64,000 bases of DNA from Shimia sp039969785. GTDB lineage: Bacteria > Pseudomonadota > Alphaproteobacteria > Rhodobacterales > Rhodobacteraceae. The translations under genes and the position numbers were made by a program. The notes under the pieces were generated by a model, which did no database searches, was not told where the DNA came from, and saw only the letters and a list, made by a program, of their open reading frames with translations. The stretch covers positions 1 to 64,000 of the forward strand of contig NZ_JBDVNC010000014.1 in the NCBI RefSeq assembly GCF_039969785.1, in the 5' to 3' direction. This document shows, in pieces, positions 51,504 through 60,483 of this stretch; the stretch's first letter is position 1, and the number at the start of each line of letters is the position of its first letter.

Positions 51504-51806
51504 CTACCAGTTGGCGGTGCGGGTTTTAATGTCAGCTCCGGTCACGTTTCGCGCTCCGCCGGAGAATTCTGTGACTTTTGCTGCAAAAGTTTTGAAATAT
51601 GCCTGCGCATGGACATGTTCGAGCGTTTCCGGGGTGTCCCATCTGCCCCAGTGAATGCGCGTCACCCCGTCGTCAGCCACGGCCACCTGATAGGAAAACC
51701 GGGCGGCGTCCGGATCGGCGTCAAGCGCATTGACGAACCCGTCAATCGCCTGCTGCCAGACCAGTTCGTCGCCGTCATATTGGTATGTGATTGTGATTGA
51801 GCGCAT
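51504..51806 (-). CDS. Hypothetical small protein, dimeric barrel-like
   Basis: Protein of 100 residues from the ATG at 51806 with AGGATGG upstream. ITITYQYDGDELVWQQAIDGFVNALDADPDA, RIHWGRWDTPETLEHVHAQAYFKTFAAKVTEFSGG are of the size and alternation seen in antibiotic-biosynthesis-monooxygenase (dimeric alpha+beta barrel) proteins. This is only a fold guess. It lies 74 bases upstream of the TetR gene on the same strand and may be its target. Confidence 0.5.
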   Translation of the reverse strand: MRSITITYQYDGDELVWQQAIDGFVNALDADPDAARFSYQVAVADDGVTRIHWGRWDTPETLEHVHAQAYFKTFAAKVTEFSGGARNVTGADIKTRTANW

Positions 51807-51820
51807 ATTGACCATCCTGT

Positions 51821-51836
51821 TTAACTTTCTAGTTAA
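51821..51836. promoter_or_regulatory. Palindrome TTAACT-N4-AGTTAA, operator candidate
   Basis: A perfect 6+6 palindrome with a 4-base spacer, 15 bases upstream of the start of the barrel-like gene and close to the TetR gene. The length fits a repressor half-site pair. Confidence 0.45.
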
Positions 51837-52002
51837 GTATGGGCGCGCCGGACACATATCAATGCTTGTGGGCAGTTGTAACAGTTGGCGGGGTTTTGGC
51901 GCGTTTCATGCTGACGCATTACCGATGGAATACCGACGCGGTGCCGACCCGCGATTTCGGCTGTAGATCAACGAGTTAGCTTACGCTTACCTGACAACCA
52001 AA

Positions 52003-52040
52003 AACGCCCCGCACTTGCCATTTGCAATGTGCGGGGCGTT
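52003..52040 (-). terminator. Intrinsic terminator of mcd
   Basis: AACGCCCCGCA and TGCGGGGCGTT form an 11-bp stem with a 16-base loop, followed on the minus strand by a T-run. It lies 20 bases after the mcd stop. Confidence 0.85.
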
Positions 52041-52060
52041 CAAAAGTCTCAGAGAAAGCT

Positions 52061-53722
52061 TTAGTCCAAAAGGCGTCGGGCGATAACCTGCGCCTGAATT
52101 TCGGCAGCACCTTCAAAGATATTCAGAATACGCGCATCACACAGGATACGGCTAACCTGATACTCAAGCGCAAACCCGTTGCCACCATGGATCTGCAAGG
52201 CGTTGTCTGCACAGGCCCATGCCACGCGGGCGCCCAGCAGCTTGGCCATACCGGCCTCAAGATCACAACGATGGCCGTTGTCTTTTTCCCAGGCGCTGAA
52301 ATAGGTCAGCTGCCTGGCGATCATGATCTCAACAGCCATCATCGCCAGTTTGCCTGCCACACGGGGGAAATGTATCAGAGAATTGCCAAACTGCTTGCGA
52401 TCCTGGGCGTATTGCATGCCCACCTCAAGCGCGTTCTGCGCCACACCAATTGCACGCGCTGCGGTCTGGATACGAGCGGCTTCAAACGTCTTCATCAACT
52501 GTTTAAAGCCCTGACCTTCGACACCCCCCAGAAGGTTGTCTTTGTTGACCTTAAAGCCATCAAACGCCAGTTCGTATTCCTTCATGCCACGATAACCCAG
52601 AACCTCGATTTCGCCACCAGTCATGCCGTCTGTCGGGAACGGGTTTTCGTCATCGCCGGGGGTTTTTTCTGCCAGGAACATCGACAGGCCACGGTGGTCT
52701 GTCGTGTTGGGGTCCGTGCGGGCCAGAAGCGTCATTACATGGGTGCGGGCAGCATGGGTGATCCATGTTTTATTGCCCGTAACATCCCAGTTTCCCTCAT
52801 CATTCTTGACGGCGCGCGTGCGCAGGCTGCCCAGATCAGAGCCGGTATTTGGTTCGGTAAACACCGCCGTCGGCAGGATTTCGGCCGAGGCCAGTTTGGG
52901 CAACCAATGTTCCTTTTGTGCCTCTGTGCCACCGCCTTCGATCAGCTCGGCGGCAATCTCGGACCGTGTGCCCAGCGAACCGACGCCGATATAGCCACGT
53001 GACAGTTCTTCGGACACAACCACCATCGATGCTTTGCTCAGCCCAAGCCCGCCATATTCTTCGGGAATGGTCAGGCCAAATACGCCCATCTCGCCCAGTT
53101 CCTCGATGATTTCCATCGGGATCAGTTCGTCTTTGAGATGCCAGTCATGCGCATTCGGGATCACGCGTTCGTCGGCATAGCGCCGGAATTGTTCGCGGAT
53201 CATCTCCAGCTCTTCGTCAAGCCCGCTTGCGCCAAATGTGGCGTGGCCTGCGTTGCCCTGCATCAGCTCTACCAGCCGCATACGAGCTGCCTGCGTATTG
53301 CCCTGATCACACAAGGACATCACCTCGGGTACCATCAGGCCGCGCATTTCTTCCTGACCCAAACCCAGATCCTGCAGGCGCACAATCTCGTTCTGGCTCA
53401 TCGAAATGCCGCCATAGATCTGCCAAAGATATTCGCCAAATGCGATCTGGTGGATCAGTTGTTCCATCTCGCCGAACTTGCCGTCGGCCTTCAGCCGTTC
53501 AGCCCAAGCCTGCATTTGGCGCAATGACTGGGCGTATGTGGCCAGCCAGGACAGGCCATGCGCGGCGGTTTGGTTTTCTTCGATCAGCTTTCCGGAAACT
53601 TTACCATTGTCTGATACAGTCTCGCGCACCCGCTGTTTTGCGGTGTCCAGAATAGCCTCAACCGGGGCAACCGCCGCACCGGTCAACGCCAGCAAATCGG
53701 GAAGAATCACAGAATGTGTCAT
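52061..53722 (-). CDS. mcd: (2S)-methylsuccinyl-CoA dehydrogenase, ethylmalonyl-CoA pathway
   Basis: Acyl-CoA dehydrogenase of 553 residues from the ATG at 53722 (MTHSVILPDLLALTGAAV); a second ATG at 53749 would add nine residues. It has an extra N-terminal domain of about 170 residues before the normal acyl-CoA dehydrogenase fold, which is the hallmark of methylsuccinyl-CoA dehydrogenase of the ethylmalonyl-CoA pathway. FAD-binding motifs FTEPNTGSDLGSLRT and KTWITHAARTHV, and the catalytic-region ALQIHGGNGFALEYQVSRI, are present. The pathway assimilates acetyl-CoA without a glyoxylate shunt. Other pathway genes are not in the window. Monocistronic, with a terminator. Confidence 0.88.
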   Translation of the reverse strand: MTHSVILPDLLALTGAAVAPVEAILDTAKQRVRETVSDNGKVSGKLIEENQTAAHGLSWLATYAQSLRQMQAWAERLKADGKFGEMEQLIHQIAFGEYLWQIYGGISMSQNEIVRLQDLGLGQEEMRGLMVPEVMSLCDQGNTQAARMRLVELMQGNAGHATFGASGLDEELEMIREQFRRYADERVIPNAHDWHLKDELIPMEIIEELGEMGVFGLTIPEEYGGLGLSKASMVVVSEELSRGYIGVGSLGTRSEIAAELIEGGGTEAQKEHWLPKLASAEILPTAVFTEPNTGSDLGSLRTRAVKNDEGNWDVTGNKTWITHAARTHVMTLLARTDPNTTDHRGLSMFLAEKTPGDDENPFPTDGMTGGEIEVLGYRGMKEYELAFDGFKVNKDNLLGGVEGQGFKQLMKTFEAARIQTAARAIGVAQNALEVGMQYAQDRKQFGNSLIHFPRVAGKLAMMAVEIMIARQLTYFSAWEKDNGHRCDLEAGMAKLLGARVAWACADNALQIHGGNGFALEYQVSRILCDARILNIFEGAAEIQAQVIARRLLD

Positions 53723-53892
53723 CGTCAGGTCCTGTCCATCATGTGCCATGAATCATAATCCTCGTTTTTCTGCAGTGTGACATAATTCTTTTGCAGGTGC
53801 AGCGCAACATAAATACGAATGCTGCGGATGCTTTGATAGTTTATTGCGCGTCATTACTTTGCCGGGCGGGAAATTTCAGCCTATAGCAAAGT

Positions 53893-54660
53893 ATGGATGC
53901 TATTCTGACCAACCTTGGCGCCGAGCTGTTCTTTGTGTCTTTGGCAATTGCGGTTTTTGCCGGGGTGATCAAGGGGATGGTGGGCTTTGGCATGCCGATG
54001 GTTCTGGTGTCCGGGCTGAGCACGTTTCTGTCGCCGGAATGGGCACTGGCCGGGCTGATCCTGCCTACGATTGTTTCGAACTGGTTTCAGGCATTGCGAC
54101 AAGGGCCGCGTGCCGCCATGAATTCAGTTGTGCGGTTTCGCACCTTTTTGATCGTGGGCGCCATAACATTGGTGATCAGCGCCCAGTTTGTGCGTCTTTT
54201 ACCGCAAAACGCGTTTCTGTTGGTGATCGGTTTGCCGGTGACCATATTTGCCGCGATGCAGCTTTTGGGTGTGAATCTGCGCCTGGCCCGGCCTTCATTT
54301 CGCATTGAGGCCGTCATCGGCGCCATTGCTGGCCTGATCGGGGGCGTCTCGGGCGTCTGGGGGCCGCCGACAGTGGCCTACCTGACGGCCCTTGATACCG
54401 AAAAAACGGAACAGGTCCGCGTTCAGGGCGTGATTTATGGGCTTGGCGCGGTGCTTTTGTTCTTTGCCCATATCGGCTCAGGTGTATTGCGCGGCGAAAC
54501 GGCGCTGTTTTCGGCGATGCTGCTGCCACCCGCAATTCTGGGCATGTGGTTTGGTGGCCGCATTCACAATCGCATCGATCAGACGACGTTTCGCAAGGCG
54601 ACATTGGTCATTCTGACATTGGCCGGATTGAACCTGATCCGCCGTGCGCTATTTGGATAA
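53893..54660 (+). CDS. TauE/SafE-family membrane transporter
   Basis: Membrane protein of 255 residues with eight hydrophobic segments and GxxxPxxS-type loops (GMVGFGMPMVLVSGLSTFLSPEWALAGLILP in outline, and IGGVSGVWGPPTVAYLTALDTEK). The family exports sulfite or organosulfonates or imports small anions. Substrate unknown. It stands 65 bases from the AI-2E transporter. Confidence 0.85.
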   Translation: MDAILTNLGAELFFVSLAIAVFAGVIKGMVGFGMPMVLVSGLSTFLSPEWALAGLILPTIVSNWFQALRQGPRAAMNSVVRFRTFLIVGAITLVISAQFVRLLPQNAFLLVIGLPVTIFAAMQLLGVNLRLARPSFRIEAVIGAIAGLIGGVSGVWGPPTVAYLTALDTEKTEQVRVQGVIYGLGAVLLFFAHIGSGVLRGETALFSAMLLPPAILGMWFGGRIHNRIDQTTFRKATLVILTLAGLNLIRRALFG

Positions 54661-54725
54661 TGGGCATTCGCCGCTTGCCGAGAGGTGGCAAGCAGATAGG
54701 ATGACCGCGCACCCGCAGGAAAGAC

Positions 54726-55823
54726 ATGGCTTTGAACAGATTGGAAACATCGACACGCATTTCAGCCGTCAGTCTTGCGGTGATCGCAACGGTTGCTGTG
54801 GGTTGGTTTCTGAAAGTGGCCGAACCGATCCTGATCCCCATTATTCTTGGTGCGCTTTTGGCATTCCTGATGGCGGGCATTTCCCGGGAGCTGGAGCGTA
54901 TTCCTTTTTATTCGAGGGTCATTCCCGGCTGGCTGCGCATGACAATGACAACCATTGTTTTGTTTGTCGTGCTGATGGTAGGAGTTGGGTTCTTTGCCCG
55001 CAATTTGGAACCTGTCGTGCGGGCGGTTCCGCAATATGCCGAGTCTCTGTCCGGCACGTTGGCAAACTTGACAGCGCGGTTTGACTACGAAGTTGAGCTG
55101 ACATGGCAATCGCTGGATCGGGTGGTTTTTGACAATATCGATTTACAATCGGTGATCCGATATACTCTGAACTCTGTCAGCTATTCAGCGGGTTACATGG
55201 CGCTGGTGTTTTTGTACGCTATCTTGTTCCTGATAGAGCGTGAAAGCATTTCGGGGAAAATCGCCGCGATTGTACCGGATCAGGACGCGCGTAAAACCGT
55301 TTGGCATACGATTGATCTGATCACGGAACAGATCGGCACCTATTTCACCACCAAGACCTTGATTAATGCCGTGTTAGGCGGGATTTGTTGGGTTATCTTT
55401 ACAGTGTTTGGCGTGGAATTCGCGGCCTTTTTTGCCGTGTTGACGGCGGTATTCAACTACATTCCCTATGTCGGCAGCTGGATCGCGATGGCCTTGCCGA
55501 TGTTGTTTGCGATTGGCAAATATGGCCTTGGAATCGAGGCGATGGGATTGTTTGGCGCACTAAGCATTGCACAGTTTGGCATTGGCTATTTTTGGGAACC
55601 GCGCCTTATGGGGCGTTCCATGAACCTGAGCCCAGTGATCGTAATGGTGTCGCTGGCGGCGTGGGCTGCGATCTGGGGGCCCATTGGCGCCATTCTGTCG
55701 GTGATCCTGACATCCGGGATCATGACAATCATGTCGTTTTTCCGGATCACACGCCCATTGGCGATCATGTTGACCAACAACGGCGAAATCCCAAGTGAGA
55801 TGGCCGTCCGCAAAGAAGGCTAG
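54726..55823 (+). CDS. AI-2E family transporter
   Basis: Membrane protein of 365 residues with about eight helices and a large cytoplasmic middle part. The C-terminal region (FFAVLTAVFNYIPYVGSWIAMALPMLFA and FGIGYFWEPRLMGRSMNLSPVIVMVS) is characteristic of the AI-2E (TqsA) family, which exports signals or other small molecules. Substrate unknown. Its stop overlaps the convergent DUF2478 gene by 4 bases. Confidence 0.88.
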   Translation: MALNRLETSTRISAVSLAVIATVAVGWFLKVAEPILIPIILGALLAFLMAGISRELERIPFYSRVIPGWLRMTMTTIVLFVVLMVGVGFFARNLEPVVRAVPQYAESLSGTLANLTARFDYEVELTWQSLDRVVFDNIDLQSVIRYTLNSVSYSAGYMALVFLYAILFLIERESISGKIAAIVPDQDARKTVWHTIDLITEQIGTYFTTKTLINAVLGGICWVIFTVFGVEFAAFFAVLTAVFNYIPYVGSWIAMALPMLFAIGKYGLGIEAMGLFGALSIAQFGIGYFWEPRLMGRSMNLSPVIVMVSLAAWAAIWGPIGAILSVILTSGIMTIMSFFRITRPLAIMLTNNGEIPSEMAVRKEG

Positions 55824-56329
55824 GCTGCGTTAATCTGTTCATACCACGCCAGCAGGTCGTCTATGTTGGCAGGAACGCAGGTTGCCTGACCATCGGAAAA
55901 TTCATCAAAAGCCTGAGCGTTCAGCGGGTTGGTTCCGGCAATCACCGTGGCACCCGCTGCGGCGGCTTCAGCCAGAAGATCGCGGAATCCGCGCCCCTCG
56001 GCTTCCTGTTTGCCGAATTTGTTTAACAAGAACACGTCGAAAGGTGTGCTCAGCGAACGTTCCACCGTGGCAACAGCAGTCGCCATTGCGTCGGGATCAA
56101 GCCGACAGCCACGCGCCTCTTTTCCTAAGTATTGTGAGATGCGGATCATAGGCCCATCTGGCAACACCTGAACATCCATGTCGCAGCGCTGATCGGTTTC
56201 GCAGCCTGTATTCGTCTGAACAATACCGCGTGTCTGAAGCCCACGATCCTGCAATCGCAGCGCCAGCTCAGCCAAAAGCAAGTCCAGTTCGCCGCGCCCA
56301 TGCGCCATGGTGTAAGCAATCTTTAACAT
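55820..56329 (-). CDS. DUF2478 family protein
   Basis: Protein of 169 residues. IAYTMAHGRGELDLLLAELALRL, CDMDVQVLPDGPMIRISQYLGKEARGCRLDP and LNKFGKQEAEGRGFRDL are the typical blocks of DUF2478, found in Rhodobacteraceae, often near molybdenum-cofactor or nucleotide-linked genes. A P-loop-like fold has been suggested for relatives; here HGRG may be its remnant. No molybdenum genes lie next to it. Function not established. Confidence 0.8.
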   Translation of the reverse strand: MLKIAYTMAHGRGELDLLLAELALRLQDRGLQTRGIVQTNTGCETDQRCDMDVQVLPDGPMIRISQYLGKEARGCRLDPDAMATAVATVERSLSTPFDVFLLNKFGKQEAEGRGFRDLLAEAAAAGATVIAGTNPLNAQAFDEFSDGQATCVPANIDDLLAWYEQINAA

Positions 56330-56360
56330 GATGAATACATAGCCTTGCCTGCGGTTTGGT

Positions 56361-56807
56361 TCAATGATTGCCCGTGCCCATCAGCGATTTTGGCAAGAGC
56401 CGCCCAATCAACGAGACGAGGAACGCGGTGCTAATTCCAAAGCACAAAATGCCCGTGACGCCTGCAAACGCGCCAAAAACCCTGTAGTCAATGGTCAGAA
56501 CAATGTCGCCATATCCAACGGTTGTGTAGGTCACGAGCGCAAAGTAGAGCGCGTTATACCAAAAGTCGAAGGCGCCCATGTAGATCAGAATGCCCGCCCA
56601 CAGCCAGACCTGAATAGTGTGCGAAAGGACCATGGCGGCAAATGCACCGCTGACAAATGTGGCCACCTGCAAGGACGGTCTGCGCCCGTCTAACGCGTGT
56701 CCAAGTGCCTGTATCAGACGGATTCCGACGACCAGCATACCAACGTGAATAAGCGCACAGACCCCGAGTACAACGGATCCCCAGAACAGCTGATCAATTT
56801 GCCCCAC
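56361..56807 (-). CDS. Two-helix potassium channel-like protein
   Basis: Protein of 148 residues: several hydrophobic segments and a perfect selectivity filter in ALVTYTTVGYGDIVLT, the signature of potassium channels of the Ion_trans_2 type. No RCK/NAD-binding domain follows, so gating must be simple or use another protein. Located in the cytoplasmic membrane. Confidence 0.88.
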   Translation of the reverse strand: MGQIDQLFWGSVVLGVCALIHVGMLVVGIRLIQALGHALDGRRPSLQVATFVSGAFAAMVLSHTIQVWLWAGILIYMGAFDFWYNALYFALVTYTTVGYGDIVLTIDYRVFGAFAGVTGILCFGISTAFLVSLIGRLLPKSLMGTGNH

Positions 56808-56992
56808 AAAAGGCTCCTCTTTGTGCGTCTACCCAAGAATAAATGCGGGGGCAGGGCGACTTCAAGCGGGAAGAGTGAACTTCAGCTGCCAACTCGGCCT
56901 ATATTCCTCTTGCCACCAGGGTCGGATCGGGTTGGAAACGAAATGCAGCTGATCTGTTCAAATTGCCTGACTGGCACGGAACCGATTTGTGT

Positions 56993-57769
56993 CTATTTGA
57001 TCAATGCCTTCGCGTGAGCCGACAAGGCGCGCGCTGCGTTTGCCAATACAATCGTATCTATGCCGACCGCTACAAAGGTGACCCCCATATCCACATAAGT
57101 TGTCATGTTCGCTGACGTAAGTGTCAGGATGCCGGACGCTTTGTCTGAAGCATTGATTTTGCCAATTGCTGCGGCGATCGCATCTACAACTTCGGGCGCA
57201 CCTGCGTTGCCGGGAAACCCCATATCAGCGGACAGGTCAGCCGGGCCAATGAACACGCCATCAACCCCTTCTACTGCCAGGATGTCGTCAAGATTGTTCA
57301 GCGCCGCGCGGCTTTCCACCTGCACAACCAGACAGATTTCATCATTCGCGGTCTGGACGTAATCCGGTGTCGATCCAAATCCCGTAACGCGCGCGCCAGA
57401 GCCGCCCATTCCGCGGATACCTTGCGGAGCATAGCGACACGCACGCAGGGTTTCCCGCGCATGCTCTGCAGTGTCGATCATGGGGACCAAAATGGTCTGT
57501 GCCCCGGCATCCAGAGCTTGCTTGATCACCCAGGGCTCACCAACCGGGACACGCACGACAGGGTGGCTGTCCGAACCTGCAATGGCGACCAGTTGATCAC
57601 GAATGCTGCGAATGTCGTTTGGCCCATGTTCGCCGTCGATCACCAACCAGTCAAACCCGGTGGTCGCCATCAATTCAGCGATGGCTGCTTCTCCGGACGA
57701 CAGCCAGCACCCGATTAGCTGACGCTTTTCGCCCAGGGCGGCTTTGAACGTGTTCTTTGGGGCAGGCAT
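56993..57769 (-). CDS. hpaI: HpcH/HpaI aldolase, 4-hydroxy-2-oxoheptanedioate aldolase
   Basis: TIM-barrel aldolase of 258 residues: GCWLSSGEAAIAELMATTGFDWLVIDGEHG, VQVESRAALNNLDDILAVEGVDGVFIGPADLSADMG (metal-binding Glu and Asp). It cleaves 4-hydroxy-2-oxoheptanedioate to pyruvate and succinate semialdehyde, the last step of the homoprotocatechuate route. It is the most distal gene of the minus-strand hpa operon. Confidence 0.92.
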   Translation of the reverse strand: MPAPKNTFKAALGEKRQLIGCWLSSGEAAIAELMATTGFDWLVIDGEHGPNDIRSIRDQLVAIAGSDSHPVVRVPVGEPWVIKQALDAGAQTILVPMIDTAEHARETLRACRYAPQGIRGMGGSGARVTGFGSTPDYVQTANDEICLVVQVESRAALNNLDDILAVEGVDGVFIGPADLSADMGFPGNAGAPEVVDAIAAAIGKINASDKASGILTLTSANMTTYVDMGVTFVAVGIDTIVLANAARALSAHAKALIK

Positions 57770-57784
57770 CGCAGGCTCCTTTAT

Positions 57785-58582
57785 TCAGAATTGGCAGGAC
57801 ACGGCACCAAACGTGCCAAAGTCGGCATGGATACGTGCGCCCGGCGGGCATTCAATGGGGCTGATGAAAGACCCCGACAGGATCACTTGTCCAGCCTCGA
57901 TTTGCTGTCCGTAGGTGTGCATACGCCGGGCCAGCCAAACGATCCCTTCGACAGGGTCATTTAACACGCCCGCGCCCAACCCGGTTTCTTCCACTTCATC
58001 GTCCCGGCTGACGATGGCGCCGACCCATCGCAAATCATGTACGTCCGGCGCATGTCGCGCATCCCCCAACACAATACCGGCGTTTGCCGCGTTGTCTGAA
58101 ACCGTGTCTGTAATGATGCGCGCTTTACCAGTCTTCGGATCCTGCCTCAGAATACGCGTGTCCAGAATTTCCAGGCTGGGCGCAACATAGTCGGTCGCGT
58201 TCAGAACGTCCGTGCGCGTGACCTGACCGCCTCCCAATGGAGCTTTCATCACAAACGCGATTTCGGCCTCAACGCGGGGCTGAATAAAGCGATCTTGCGG
58301 AATGTGGGCACCATTTTCAAACACCATATCATCAAACAACACCCCACTATCAGGTATGTCGATGTTCAGCGCGCGTTGCATCGTTTTTGATGTCAGACCG
58401 ATTTTCCACCCAATCACTCGGCGCCCTTCGGCCAGCTTGGCCGTCATCAAAGCCGATTGTATGGCGTAGGCATCATCCAGCGTCATCTCCGGGTAACACA
58501 TCGACAAGAGACCTGTTTGTTGCCGGCTTTTCTCGGCCGCGTGCAATTTTGCGGCCGCGTCACGATGTTCCTGTGGCGTCAT
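57785..58582 (-). CDS. hpaH: 2-oxo-hepta-3-ene-1,7-dioate hydratase
   Basis: FAH-superfamily hydratase of 265 residues: KIGLTSKTMQRALNIDIPDSGVLFDDMVF, RVEAEIAFVMKAPLGG (metal-binding Glu residues) and VILSGSFISPIECPPGARIHADFGTFG. It hydrates the oxo-hepta-diene dioate before HpaI acts. It overlaps the upstream FAH gene by 4 bases (ATGA) and is followed by hpaI 15 bases later. Confidence 0.92.
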   Translation of the reverse strand: MTPQEHRDAAAKLHAAEKSRQQTGLLSMCYPEMTLDDAYAIQSALMTAKLAEGRRVIGWKIGLTSKTMQRALNIDIPDSGVLFDDMVFENGAHIPQDRFIQPRVEAEIAFVMKAPLGGGQVTRTDVLNATDYVAPSLEILDTRILRQDPKTGKARIITDTVSDNAANAGIVLGDARHAPDVHDLRWVGAIVSRDDEVEETGLGAGVLNDPVEGIVWLARRMHTYGQQIEAGQVILSGSFISPIECPPGARIHADFGTFGAVSCQF

Positions 58583-59430
58583 ACTTCGTCCTCAACCCCG
58601 TTGCACAAAGTACCGATACCGTTCACTTCAACCTCAACCATATCACCCGGTTTCAGATAAACCGGCGGATCAAATCGCGCGCCGGCGCCGGTGGGGGTGC
58701 CGGTCACAATCATATCACCCGGTTTTAGCGTCATAAAGGTCGAGATATAGGCAATCTCTTCCCGGATCGGGAACATCATCCGGTTCAGCGTATCGTCCTG
58801 GCGCACTTCACCGTTCACACGTGTCACAATGCGCGCATCATCCAGTTGGGCCGCATCGCGAAATGGCACAAGCCAAGGGCCTATGGCGCCAGATTTGTCC
58901 CAGTTTTTGCCTTGCGTTACATTAAACTTGGCATGGCGCACCCAGTCGCGAATGGTTCCCTCGTTGCACAAGGTCAAGGCTGCGATGTGGTCATAAGCGT
59001 CATCGGCGTGAATGCGGCGCCCTGCCTTGCCGATGACCACAACCACTTCGCCTTCATAATCCAGCGTGTGGTTTTCCGGCGGCCGGATCAGGTTTTGTCC
59101 ATGTCCGGTGAACCCGCTGGAGAAACGCGGAAACAATGACATGTGTTTTGGCTGGCTGCTGCCATCTTTGTATTCTGCGTTGCGGTCTGGAAAATTCACA
59201 CCAACGCATAAAATACGCTCGGCATTGGGCAAAGGAATGTCATAGACAAAATCGCTGTGAGTGGCCGTCCGACCTTGTGCCGCAGCTTCTAATTGGTCCA
59301 GCGCATCCGCAATAATCACGTCCTTCAGGCTTGGCCACTCCGGGAAGTCCGGCGACAGGGCGACAAACCCGTCATCCACAACCGCACCATAAAGCTGCTG
59401 TCCGCCTGCGGTCACACTTGCAAATTTCAT
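58579..59430 (-). CDS. FAH-family isomerase/decarboxylase of the homoprotocatechuate pathway (HpaG-like)
   Basis: Protein of 283 residues, started at the ATG at 59430 (MKFASVTAGGQQL). The metal site is in HTLDYEGEVVVVIGKAGR and the C-terminal MIVTGTPTGAGARFDPPVYLKPGDMVEVEV is typical of FAH hydrolase-type enzymes. The enteric HpaG is a two-domain fusion of about 430 residues; this is a single-domain version, possibly doing the isomerase or the decarboxylase step. Four-base overlap with hpaH. The upstream ATG at 59466 would start inside a repeated intergenic element. Confidence 0.8.
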   Translation of the reverse strand: MKFASVTAGGQQLYGAVVDDGFVALSPDFPEWPSLKDVIIADALDQLEAAAQGRTATHSDFVYDIPLPNAERILCVGVNFPDRNAEYKDGSSQPKHMSLFPRFSSGFTGHGQNLIRPPENHTLDYEGEVVVVIGKAGRRIHADDAYDHIAALTLCNEGTIRDWVRHAKFNVTQGKNWDKSGAIGPWLVPFRDAAQLDDARIVTRVNGEVRQDDTLNRMMFPIREEIAYISTFMTLKPGDMIVTGTPTGAGARFDPPVYLKPGDMVEVEVNGIGTLCNGVEDEV

Positions 59431-59442
59431 ATTGTCCCCCTG

Positions 59443-59466
59443 CTTCATATTGCCAAAAATACTCAA
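59443..59466 (-). repeat. Second copy of the 24-base AT-rich intergenic element
   Basis: Read on the minus strand, the core GAGTATTTTTGGCAA followed by TATGAAG matches the element after smc at about 25765-25788 in 23 of 24 bases. It lies between hpaD and the FAH gene. Confidence 0.55.
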
Positions 59467-59475
59467 AAACCTGCC

Positions 59476-60456
59476 TTACGGCGCAATAATAGGCTGCGCC
59501 CTGAGCGCAGGTTCCTCTACAATTGCGCCATCAAAGCCGGACCCGTGTTCAAACCAGGATTTCGGTGCGGCGGCCCCCCAAAGGGTCTGGCGCTGCGGGT
59601 CTTTGAGGTCCCACTTGATCGGTTCGAGGTCCGGATCAACGGTTTGATAATCCGAACAATAGATTTCAATCCGATGCCCGTCAGGGTCCAGAACATACAG
59701 GAAAAACGCGTTTGAAATCCCGTGTCGTCCCGGGCCGCGTTCGATGTTTTCGACCCAGCCGGTGGTCGCCATCAAATCCAGCAAGTCAATGATTGCCATA
59801 GGCGTTGGCACCCAAAACGCTGTGTGATGCAGACGTGGCCCTCGTCCATTGGTGAACGCCACATCATGCACACCACCCTTGCGATGCATCCATGCGGCCC
59901 AGACTTTGCCACTGTCCGCGTCTTCGGTGTATTCGGTCGTTCGAAATCCCATCTCGGTATAGAAAGCCACCGACGCGTCGACATTGGCTGAGAACATGTT
60001 GAAATGGTCGATGCGCAGCGGACGCACACCGCGATACAGTTTGTAGGCCTGATGGATTGGCTCCAGCCGGTCCATCTTTACATAGAACTCCAGCGGAATG
60101 CCCCAAGGGTCGCGGGTGAGCAGGGTGCGCCCCATATGCGGGCGTTCGACCCAGTCAACGGGCAAACCCCGGGCGGAAAACCAATCGGCAGCTTTGTCGA
60201 GGTCCGGATCGTCATAGAGCTTAAACCCAAGGACCCCGACATCAGATGTATCCGCCTGTTTCAGGATAATGCAATGGTGCCCTCGTTCTTCGAGTGCACG
60301 CAGGTGGATGCTGGTTTCGTCTTCCGCAGTAACCTGCAGTCCAAGTGTATCGACATAAAAGGCGCGTGATTTCGCAAGGTTTTGAACGCGATACTCTACA
60401 TGCGACAGGCGGACGATATTGAACGGCGGATAAAGGACCGGGGCAGGGATGGGCAT
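59476..60456 (-). CDS. hpaD: Homoprotocatechuate 2,3-dioxygenase (extradiol, VOC family)
   Basis: Type I extradiol dioxygenase of 326 residues with two VOC-domain pairs. Iron/manganese ligands align with those of Brevibacterium HPCD: His151 (RIDHFNMF), His211 (LHHTAFWV) and Glu264 (EIYCSDY); also His197 and Tyr254, second-sphere residues. It cleaves homoprotocatechuate next to the hydroxyls. The sequence is of the HPCD type rather than of the LigB-type HpaD of E. coli. It is the second gene of the operon, 27 bases after hpaF. Confidence 0.92.
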   Translation of the reverse strand: MPIPAPVLYPPFNIVRLSHVEYRVQNLAKSRAFYVDTLGLQVTAEDETSIHLRALEERGHHCIILKQADTSDVGVLGFKLYDDPDLDKAADWFSARGLPVDWVERPHMGRTLLTRDPWGIPLEFYVKMDRLEPIHQAYKLYRGVRPLRIDHFNMFSANVDASVAFYTEMGFRTTEYTEDADSGKVWAAWMHRKGGVHDVAFTNGRGPRLHHTAFWVPTPMAIIDLLDLMATTGWVENIERGPGRHGISNAFFLYVLDPDGHRIEIYCSDYQTVDPDLEPIKWDLKDPQRQTLWGAAAPKSWFEHGSGFDGAIVEEPALRAQPIIAP

Positions 60457-60483
60457 GATCTTGTCCTTTCGATTGTCGATCTT

